DNA of 41,562 bases from an uncultured Collinsella sp. (GTDB lineage: Bacteria > Actinomycetota > Coriobacteriia > Coriobacteriales > Coriobacteriaceae): positions 1 through 41,562 of the forward strand of contig UQRW01000015.1 of assembly GCA_900543515.1 (NCBI GenBank). Reading direction: 5' to 3'. The translations under genes were made by a program, and so were the position numbers. Positions 15,536 through 22,363 of this stretch are shown here, piece by piece. Below the pieces are notes generated by a model. That model ran no database searches and was not told the origin of the DNA. It was given only the letters and a program-made list of their open reading frames with translations. Numbering within the stretch: position 1 is the stretch's first letter; every line of letters begins with the position of its first letter.

Positions 15536-16363
15536 CTATGCGCGGGCCAGTGACGACTCGATGGCCTGTACCAGAAACGCCGTGGCTCCGGTGCCGCAGG
15601 GCTTGTCGTAGTAGTCAACAAAGCGCTGGTCGGCAAGATAGCCGTGGGCGAGGCCCAGGTATGCTTCGTTCTGGGGCTCGCATCCCCAGTTGAGAGCAAT
15701 CCAGCGACGATGCATCGCGACGAGCTTGCGAGCCTCGTTGCTCTCTGGGTCGCCAATGCCCATAGCAATCGAGAGCTGACCCAGAATAGCGCGTTCAAGT
15801 TCCTTCATGTCGGTCCATGTCTGAGGATCCATGTCCAGTAACGTTTCGTTTGCTGCATCGATAGCCTCATCGCCATAGCGCGCCCGCGCCTCGGCGCCGT
15901 AGCGCTCTTCGTTTTCCTGCACGGTGTGCCAGCGCTCCAGTTGCGGCAGGACGGCGCCCATGAGCGAGACGGCTTCGTCGAGCGACATGCCGGTGTTTTG
16001 CGCCAGCCGCGGGGCACAATCCTCAATCATCGCCTCCATGGTGGTGTCGTAGGTGTACTTGCCGTGGTCGTAGCACCACTTGCAGTAATGGTCGGTCGTG
16101 GCGCCCGTGGCGTCGGTGCCGCAGTCGTCGGGCGTGAGTATCATGCCGCAGCTCTGGCAATAATGCTCGGGCATTTCGAGCAGGTGAGACAGGGGTTCGC
16201 CGGTTACGGCGGCGATGAGCTTCATCATGTCGATGCCCGGGGTGACTTCGCCGCGCTCCCAACGGCTGACGGCTTGGCGTGTGACGAAGAGCTTGGCGGC
16301 GAGCTGCTCTTGGGTAAGGTGATGGGCGCGACGGATGGCAATGAGCTTTTCTGCAAAGGCCAT
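15536..16363 (-). CDS. XRE-type regulator with zinc ribbon and TipAS domain
   Basis: 275 aa. Residues 1-62 are an XRE helix-turn-helix (LTQEQLAAKLFVTRQAVSRW). Residues 69-97 hold CQSCG...CKWC, a putative zinc ribbon (Cys69, 72, 94, 97). Residues about 115-275 match the TipAS antibiotic-recognition domain pattern (RYGDEAIDAANETLL, W-TDMKELE, HRRWIALNWG, YLGLAHGYLADQRFVDYYD, GTGATAFLVQAI). TipAS is classically attached to a MerR-type head (TipAL); here the DNA-binding head is XRE. It may sense thiopeptide-like or other small cyclic molecules (inference). Clear AAAGGAG before the ATG. Divergent from trmO. Confidence 0.85.
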   Translation of the reverse strand: MAFAEKLIAIRRAHHLTQEQLAAKLFVTRQAVSRWERGEVTPGIDMMKLIAAVTGEPLSHLLEMPEHYCQSCGMILTPDDCGTDATGATTDHYCKWCYDHGKYTYDTTMEAMIEDCAPRLAQNTGMSLDEAVSLMGAVLPQLERWHTVQENEERYGAEARARYGDEAIDAANETLLDMDPQTWTDMKELERAILGQLSIAMGIGDPESNEARKLVAMHRRWIALNWGCEPQNEAYLGLAHGYLADQRFVDYYDKPCGTGATAFLVQAIESSLARA

Positions 16364-16491
16364 AGCGGCTCCTTTCTGCTGGTTGATAGCTTAAGCATAC
16401 GCGGCGGCAGGCACCCTTCCAAGCAACCGTTGGTTGCACGACTGCGGACCGCGGCGAAGAATTGCGCGCAACGCCCCGCGCCTCCATGCCG

Positions 16492-16497
16492 TACAAT
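16492..16497 (+). promoter_or_regulatory. -10 box TACAAT close to the trmO start
   Basis: TACAAT ends 7 bases before the ATG at 16505, so transcription would begin at or next to the start codon, giving a leaderless mRNA. No Shine-Dalgarno is visible before either ATG (16496 or 16505). Confidence 0.45.
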
Positions 16498-16504
16498 GAC
16501 CGGC

Positions 16505-17242
16505 ATGGAACCTATCGCACACATACATACCGACCTGCCGCAGAAGTTCGGCATTCCGCGCAACAGCTTTTTGGCGCCCCATCTGCAGGGACGCATCGTT
16601 TTTGAGCCGGAATTTGCCTCCAATGCAGCGGTTGAGGGTTTGGACTCCTTCTCTCACCTGTGGCTGCTGTGGCGCTTCGAAAACGGAACGCCCGGCGGCA
16701 CGGCTAAGGACATAGCTGCCGATGCCAAGTCGCAGGACAGGTCCGGCACCAACGTCAAGTGGTCGAAGACCGTGCGCCCGCCGCGTCTGGGCGGAGCCGA
16801 ACGTGTGGGAGTGTTTGCCACACGCAGTCCGTTTCGCCCTAACCCCATCGGGCTCACCTGCGTTAAGCTCGACCGCGTGGAGCTTACCGACGACGGCCCC
16901 ATCATCCATGTGCTGGGGGCCGATCTGCGCGACGGCACGCCCATCTACGACATTAAGCCCTACATTCCGTTTGCGGACTGCCACCCGGATGCAACGGGCG
17001 GCTGGATTGAGGGTGCTCCGTGGCAAGAGCTCGATGTTGAGTTTCCACAAGCGCTGCAGGATATGGTCCCGCCCGCAAAGCTCCCCGGCTTGGTCGAGGT
17101 CCTTTGCCAAGATCCGCGCCGCGCGGGCAGCAAGCACGAGCCAAACCGCGTTTACCACTTAGCTTATGCTGGGCTCGACATATCTTTTACGGTCGATAAA
17201 ACCCAGCTAACCGTAGTCGCCGTCAACGACGCGCAAGACTAA
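16505..17242 (+). CDS. trmO: tRNA (N6-threonylcarbamoyladenosine-37) methyltransferase
   Basis: 245 aa of the TrmO/YaeB (VirR-like) family, which methylates t6A at position 37 of certain tRNAs using S-adenosylmethionine. Family landmarks: IAHIHTDLPQKFGIPRN at the start, GLDSFSHLWLLWRF, TRSPFRPNPIGL, LGADLRDGTPIYDIKPY and the C-terminal domain with DPRRAG. Full length for the family. The open frame runs in from 15926, but its first 190 codons lie antisense to the XRE gene and are not coding. Start is ATG 16505 or 16496; the former suits the leaderless promoter. Confidence 0.9.
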   Translation: MEPIAHIHTDLPQKFGIPRNSFLAPHLQGRIVFEPEFASNAAVEGLDSFSHLWLLWRFENGTPGGTAKDIAADAKSQDRSGTNVKWSKTVRPPRLGGAERVGVFATRSPFRPNPIGLTCVKLDRVELTDDGPIIHVLGADLRDGTPIYDIKPYIPFADCHPDATGGWIEGAPWQELDVEFPQALQDMVPPAKLPGLVEVLCQDPRRAGSKHEPNRVYHLAYAGLDISFTVDKTQLTVVAVNDAQD

Positions 17243-17308
17243 CCAGTCATTCGTCTGAACCCGTCAAATTAAGCGCCAAACCCCATGTCAAAATCGCCCA
17301 TGCTGGTG

Positions 17309-17314
17309 GACAAT
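17309..17314 (+). promoter_or_regulatory. -10 box GACAAT for the MalY-type gene
   Basis: GACAAT 46 bases before the ATG at 17355, no -35 at normal spacing. Matches the pattern seen before the K+ channel and rlmA genes. Confidence 0.35.
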
Positions 17315-17354
17315 AACGCCTACCAAAATAGTCCGCTTTGCATGGGAGCTCAGC

Positions 17355-18569
17355 ATGAAATACGACTTTAGCTCGCTTATCGACCGCCACGGCATGGATG
17401 CCATCGCCGTTGACTCTTGGGGCGAGATCCCCGGTATGGCTCCGAACGCACCCGACGAGGGCTTCGACCGCATTCCCATGTGGGTGGCCGACATGAACTT
17501 CGCCACGGTGCCCACGGTCCAGGAACACATCATTCAGCGCGCTCAGCATCCCATGTTTGGCTACTTTAACCCGCGCGCCGAGTACTTCGACCGCATCATC
17601 GAATGGCAGAGCCGCCGCAATGGCGTCGAGGGCCTGCGCCCTGAACATATCGGCTACGAAAACGGCGTGCTGGGCGGTGTCGTGTCGACGCTGCGCGCGT
17701 ATGTCCAGCCGGGCGATGCAGTGCTGGTCCATAGCCCCACCTACATTGGTTTTACCAAGTCCATCGAAGCTGCGGGCTATCGCATTGTCCACAGCCCGCT
17801 TAAACTCGACGACCAGGGCGTGTGGCGCATGGACTTTGAGGACATGGAGTGCAAACTCGCCCAAAACCACATCCATGCCGCGGTGTTCTGCTCACCGCAC
17901 AATCCCTGCGGCCGCGTATGGGAGCGTGACGAGATCGAGCGCGCCATGGACATCTACCGCCAGCACGATTGCGTGGTGATCTCGGACGAGATTTGGTCCG
18001 ATATCATCCTGCCGGGGCACAAGCACATCCCGACGCAGTCGGTGAGCGAGGATGCCCGCATGCGCACGGTTGCCCTCTACGCGCCCAGCAAGACGTTCAA
18101 CCTGGCGGGCCTGGTCGGCAGCTACCACATTATCTACAACGAGACGCTGCGCGACCGCGTGTGCGCCGTGTCCAATAAGACTCACTACAACGAGATGAAC
18201 GTCCTCTCCATGCACGCGCTTATCGGTGCCTACCAGCCGCAGGGCTACGAGTGGGTGGACGAGCTCAACCAGGTGCTTGCCGGCAATATCGAGTACTTCT
18301 GCAATTACGTGGACGAGCATTTTGAGGGCGTGTCCTATTCGCGTCCGCAGGGCACGTACATGGTGTTTCTGGACTGCACCGAGTGGTGCCGCGAGCATGG
18401 CCGCGATATTCAGTGGCTGCTCGACGAGGGGGCGCGCGTAGGCGTGGGATATCAGGACGGCCGCCCGTTCCACGGGCCCTGCCACATTCGCGTGAATCTG
18501 GCGCTGCCGCTTTCGCGCGTAAGGGAAGCGTGCGACCGCCTGGACCGCTACGTTTTTAATGCACGGTAA
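17355..18569 (+). CDS. MalY/PatB-family PLP-dependent C-S lyase / aminotransferase
   Basis: 404 aa, fold-type I PLP enzyme. Landmarks: PMWVADMNF near the N-terminus (the MalY/PatB signature), SPHNPCGRVW, VVISDEIWSDI with the Asp that contacts the pyridine nitrogen, and YAPSKTFNLAGL with the PLP-binding Lys at about 246; RVNLALP carries the carboxylate-binding Arg. Family reaction: beta-elimination of cystathionine or cysteine to pyruvate, ammonia and a thiol (or H2S); MalY of E. coli also moonlights as a repressor partner. GGGAG lies about 8 bases before the ATG. Monocistronic by appearance, with a hairpin after the stop. Confidence 0.9.
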   Translation: MKYDFSSLIDRHGMDAIAVDSWGEIPGMAPNAPDEGFDRIPMWVADMNFATVPTVQEHIIQRAQHPMFGYFNPRAEYFDRIIEWQSRRNGVEGLRPEHIGYENGVLGGVVSTLRAYVQPGDAVLVHSPTYIGFTKSIEAAGYRIVHSPLKLDDQGVWRMDFEDMECKLAQNHIHAAVFCSPHNPCGRVWERDEIERAMDIYRQHDCVVISDEIWSDIILPGHKHIPTQSVSEDARMRTVALYAPSKTFNLAGLVGSYHIIYNETLRDRVCAVSNKTHYNEMNVLSMHALIGAYQPQGYEWVDELNQVLAGNIEYFCNYVDEHFEGVSYSRPQGTYMVFLDCTEWCREHGRDIQWLLDEGARVGVGYQDGRPFHGPCHIRVNLALPLSRVREACDRLDRYVFNAR

Positions 18570-18579
18570 GCGTGCGCTG

Positions 18580-18621
18580 CATGCGGGGTCTTCTGCCAAG
18601 TCGGCCGGAAGGCCCCGCATG
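18580..18621 (+). terminator. Hairpin after the MalY-type gene
   Basis: CATGCGGGGTCTTC (18580-18593) pairs with GAAGGCCCCGCATG (18608-18621) with one G-T pair. No T-run follows, so termination is only suggested. Confidence 0.5.
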
Positions 18622-18665
18622 GTAAAACGTCTGTAACCATTGGGTACTCGTGTGGTTTTGTTTGC

Positions 18666-18671
18666 TATTAT
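18666..18671 (+). promoter_or_regulatory. -10 box TATTAT for the solute-binding protein operon
   Basis: TATTAT preceded by TTTGC, 48 bases before the ATG at 18714. No good -35. Confidence 0.3.
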
Positions 18672-18713
18672 CTTTAACCATTTCAGTCTGTAAACAGGAT
18701 CGTCTGGAGTTCG

Positions 18714-19583
18714 ATGAAAAGACCCCGTCGCTCGGTTGCCATATCGTTGTTTGTTGCGCTTGCAGTGGCAAGCTCCTTTGTCGTAGCGATAGCCGGTTGT
18801 TCCGGGCCGAATGGCAGAGTCTCGACGTCTGCATCAGAAGGTCTGGACGCCTCGCAAGCCAAAGACGACGACCTCAAGACACTCAACGTCGGAAGCGACC
18901 TTTATCCACCGTTTGTGTATGCCGACGAGTACGGCGATATCGTTGGCCTGGATGTCGAGATATTGACCGAGGCTTTGGCCCGCATTGGTTACAAGCCAAA
19001 GTACCAGCTGATCGATTGGGAAAAGAAGAAAGAGCTACTGGCGAGCGGCGAGCTCGATTGTGTCATGGGCAGCTTTAGCATGACGGGTCGCGAAAACGAG
19101 TATCGTTAGGCCGGCCCGTACCTTGCGAGCCGCCAGGTGGTCGCGGTCGATCCCCAGAGTGATATCTACACGCTTGCCGATCTTGAGGATAAGGTCGTGG
19201 CGGTCCAGTCCACCACCAAGCCCGAGGACATTTTGCTCAATCGCGTAAATGAAAACGTTCCGCAGATCAAGGAGCTCTACAGCTTCTCGGACCGCTCGTA
19301 CCTGAACCCGGCGCTCGTCGAGGGCCTGGTCGACGCCATCGCCGCGCATGAGTCCTCGCTGCTCACCTACGAAAAAGACTATGGCGTGACGTATCGTATT
19401 CTGGATGAGCCGCTGCTAGAGGTTGGTTTGGGCACCGCTTTCGATATCAACGATACGCGCGGCATCGACGTCAAGCTCACCCGTGCCTACCAAGAAATGC
19501 TAGCCGACGGCACCATGGAACGTCTGGTGTCAAAGTACTTTGATGTCCCTTCGCCATTTTTGAATATGGAGGGCCTGTCATGA
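18714..19583 (+). pseudogene. Family 3 solute-binding lipoprotein interrupted by in-frame TAG
   Basis: One 289-codon reading frame broken only by TAG at 19107-19109 (codon 132). Lipobox IAGC gives a lipidated Cys near residue 28; then a bacterial extracellular solute-binding family 3 domain (LNVGSDLYPPFVYADEYGDIVGLDVEI, GELDCVMGSFSMTGRENEYR, then AGPYLASRQVVAV, LADLEDKVVAVQSTTK, LTRAYQEMLADGTMERLVSKYF). The context YR-stop-AGPYL fits a lost Trp codon (TGG to TAG), which is inferred from the family pattern around this spot. The stop codon overlaps the next gene's ATG (ATGA), so the pair forms a sensor unit: binding protein plus hybrid kinase. A truncated 131-aa lipoprotein would lack the second lobe. 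Readthrough or sequencing error cannot be excluded. Confidence 0.85.
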
Positions 19584-21771
19584 TCGATGCGCCCGACCAC
19601 GCCGCTCAGGAGCAGGGCGATCGTTCGGCAGGTGCGCGGCTCCTTGTCGCACTGCTGGGGATAGCGCTCTCGGTTGTTGCCGGCATGATGAGCTACGGTT
19701 ACACGACGGCCCAAGCCGAGCAGCGCTTTGCCGACGTTGTCGATTACGTGGCGACGCAGAGCCTTTCCTACGATGCATTCAATAGCGCCTATACGACCAA
19801 AAACCTGATTCGCGTTATGGAGATCGCCGGAGAGACAGCGCGCGATATGGAGCACGACGGTTCGGTGGATAACGCCACGCTGGAGCAATATGCCGACCAG
19901 TTCAACGTGAGCGCACTGATCGTGACGGACGCATCGGGCAATTTGGTGTCCGAGTCCTCGACGGATGGCGTGGGCTACGAGTCGATCGCTACGTATCTCA
20001 AGGAAGCGCCCGTGCTGGAGGTGGCAGCCTATCCGCTTAAGTCCTATACCGCCCGCATCACACTTGCGGATGACTCGGTCGCAGACATTGGTTGCGTGAC
20101 TCGGCGGGATGACGAGGGTATCGTTATCGCGGTAAGGCATCAGAGCGCGAAGGCAGTTGCAAGCAATACGCTCAAACTGCAGAGCCTGCTCGGCGGTTAT
20201 GAGACCATCGACAGCGGCAATATCGTGATCGAAAGCGATGGAAAGGTCGTTGCGACCAATGCCGTTGAACCCACCATATTGGGCGTGTTCGATCTGCCTG
20301 CGACGGATGTCTTCATTGTCGACGGTATAAAGGATCGATGCCCGGCTGGTAAGGTCAGATTGGTTAACGCCAATGGCGAGTGGTATTTGGGCACATTTGG
20401 AAAAGCGCGCGGGTTCTACGTGTACACCTATGCCTCGGCGCAGCGCTACTTTGAGGTCGTCGCGGCTGTTGCTGCGGGCGTGCTGGTGCTCTACGGCGGT
20501 GTTATAGCCGTTGTTGTGATGGTGCGTCGTCGCGCTGATCGTCGACGTTTGACGGACTTGCTGCAGCAGGAGCGCGACTATGGCGACAAGCTGGCAAAGG
20601 CAGCGCGTGAGGCCTCGTCTGCCAACTCTGCAAAGACGGAGTTTTTGCGCCGCATGAGCCACGATCTGCGCACGCCCATCAACGGCATTCGCGGCATGGT
20701 CGAGGTCGGCGATGCCAATGCGGACGATCTGCAAAAGCAGACCGAGTGCCGCTCAAAGATCTGGACGGCATCGGGACTGCTGCTCGACCTTGCCAACGAG
20801 GCCCTGGATATGAGTCGCCTGGAGAGCGGACAGGTCGATCTGGAGCTTGTTCCCACAAACTTGGCGACCCTCAACCATGAGGTGCGCGATATTCTGGAGC
20901 GCCAGGCCGAGGAGCGTCTGGTGACAATTATCTGCGACCAGCAGACGCTTGATCACCCCTATGCGCGGGTGAGCGTGACGCACCTCAAGCGCTTGTTGCT
21001 CAATATTGCCGGCAATGCCGTCAAGTACAACCGCCAGGGCGGCTATGTTCGCCTGGTGTGCCGCGAGGTGGAGCCGGCGAATGGCGTCCCCGTCTATGAA
21101 TACACGATCGCCGACAACGGTATTGGCATGAGCGGGGAGTTCCAACAGCGCCTCTACGAGCCGTTTTGCCGCGAGGAGCAACAGGTGAAGGCGCTTCATC
21201 GGGAACTGGCCTAGGCGCGCCTATCGCAAAACAGTTGGTCGAGCTTATGGGCGGAACCATGAGCTTTACGAGCGTCTTGGGGCAGGGGACGACGTTTACC
21301 ATCCGCCTGCCGTTCGAGAAATGCAAGCGCTCCGAGATTCCTCAGGCGGTTCGCGTGAATGCGGGTGACGGCGATGCGCTCCAGGGCTTGCGCGTGTTGC
21401 TCGTAGAGGATAACGACCTGAATGCCGAGATTGCACAGTTTACGCTCGCCCGCGCCGGCGCCGTCGTGACGCATGCTAAGGATGGCGAGTCTGCCGTCGA
21501 GATGTTTGCCGCGAGCGCGCCGCACGAGTACGACGTGGTGTTGATGGACATCATGATGCCCGGTATCGATGGCCTTGAGGCCACGCGTCGGATTCGAGCG
21601 CTCAATCGCGAGGATGCCGCGATCACGCCGATTATCGCTGTAAGCGCCAACGCCTTTGCCGACGACCGCAGGCTTTCGCGTGAGGCGGGCATGAACGCGC
21701 ACCTGAGCAAGCCTGTGAGCTCGCAAGAGCTTGTTGAGGCGCTTGCGCACATAGCCGCCGACGCTTCATAA
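19580..21771 (+). pseudogene. Hybrid histidine kinase broken by a one-base deletion
   Basis: The first frame (19580-21214, 544 aa) encodes TM (about 20-42), an extracytoplasmic region, TM (about 291-316), HisKA with MSHDLRTPINGI, and HATPase up to YEPFCREEQQ, then runs out of frame to a stop. The second frame (21166-21771) resumes with SSGTGLGAPIAKQLVELMGG (the G2 box) and a receiver domain (VLLVEDNDLNAEIAQF, LMDIMMPGIDGLEATR, LSKP). From YEPF to GTG there are 35 bases; the intact paralogue at 22364 has 12 residues (36 bases) there. So exactly one base is missing near 21180-21197. The first product would have a kinase without a complete ATP lid; the receiver would be separate if translated at all. 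GGAGG lies 7 bases before the ATG, and the gene is coupled to the also-broken binding-protein gene. Confidence 0.88.
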
Positions 21772-21773
21772 GC

Positions 21774-21813
21774 ATATGGCCCGGTTCCAAGGTGGGTTGG
21801 AACCGGGCCATAT
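21774..21813. terminator. Bidirectional hairpin between convergent genes
   Basis: Perfect 17-bp stem (21774-21790 with 21797-21813) and a 6-nt loop GGTGGG, between the hybrid kinase on plus and the oxidase-like gene on minus. Weak T content follows on the plus strand. Confidence 0.7.
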
Positions 21814-21841
21814 TGCTATTTGTGACGTCTGCTCTTGAGGC

Positions 21842-22321
21842 TTACTTTTCCTGAATCCGCTTACCGCAGAGATGCTCAATCGAAATCTCGTAAAGCTGGA
21901 CGCCCTTAATGTCCTTGGCGATTTCCTCTTCGACTTCCTCGGCAGAAGGGTAGTACTTAAGCGCGAGCTGGCGGACTTTGTCCTCGATAAACGCGGGGGT
22001 GTCATTTGCCAGGCGACAACGGCCAAAGACCACGGTACTCATAACGTAGGGAGCCCAGTCGCCGTCCCGGTACCACTCGTTGCCGTAAACGGTAAAGCAG
22101 ACCTTGTCATCGCGCTTGAGTGCGTCGACCTTGTGGCCAGCCTTGGCGCCATGGAAATAAATCTTGTCGCGCTCGGCGTCAAAGAAGTAGTTGACGGGGA
22201 TGGCGTACGGGTAGCCATCGTCGCCGTTGACGGCAAAGACGCCGCGCTTGCAGGTAGCGAGCAGTTCGCGCGCTTCCTCGTCAGTGATGGCACGTTTCTT
22301 TCGACGTAAGGGCCTAAACAT
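21842..22321 (-). CDS. Pyridoxamine 5'-phosphate oxidase-family (NimA-like) flavoprotein
   Basis: 159 aa from ATG 22321, with GAAAGGAAA about 8 bases upstream; the frame stays open to 22360 without support. The split-barrel FMN-binding pattern is clear: LATCKRGVFAVNGDDGYPYAIPVNYFFD, then KIYFHGAKAGHKVDALKRDDKVCFTVYG. This family includes 5-nitroimidazole reductases/resistance proteins (Nim) and other small flavin- or haem-binding oxidoreductases; the exact substrate is not predictable. It lies 42 bp downstream of the 934-aa sensor gene on the same strand and may be co-transcribed with it. Confidence 0.85.
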   Translation of the reverse strand: MFRPLRRKKRAITDEEARELLATCKRGVFAVNGDDGYPYAIPVNYFFDAERDKIYFHGAKAGHKVDALKRDDKVCFTVYGNEWYRDGDWAPYVMSTVVFGRCRLANDTPAFIEDKVRQLALKYYPSAEEVEEEIAKDIKGVQLYEISIEHLCGKRIQEK

Positions 22322-22363
22322 CGTTGGTTTCCTTTCTGGTCGTGCGTGGTGGTTGAGCACAAA

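Noticed and set aside
15926..16495. N-terminal extension of trmO by about 190 codons
   Set aside because: This part lies antisense to the XRE/TipAS gene and lacks homology; TrmO proteins start near MEPIAHI.
17243..17354. Riboswitch upstream of the MalY-type gene
   Set aside because: The gap is short, the presumed transcript leader is about 35 nt, and no SAM or cysteine-related fold was recognised.
19487..20734. 415-aa minus-strand frame across the sensor operon
   Set aside because: Antisense shadow of the binding-protein and kinase genes; no family motif.
21166..21771. Independent response-regulator gene
   Set aside because: It begins inside the kinase ATP-binding G2 box and its spacing to the upstream frame differs from the paralogue by exactly one base, so it is the tail of a frameshifted hybrid kinase.
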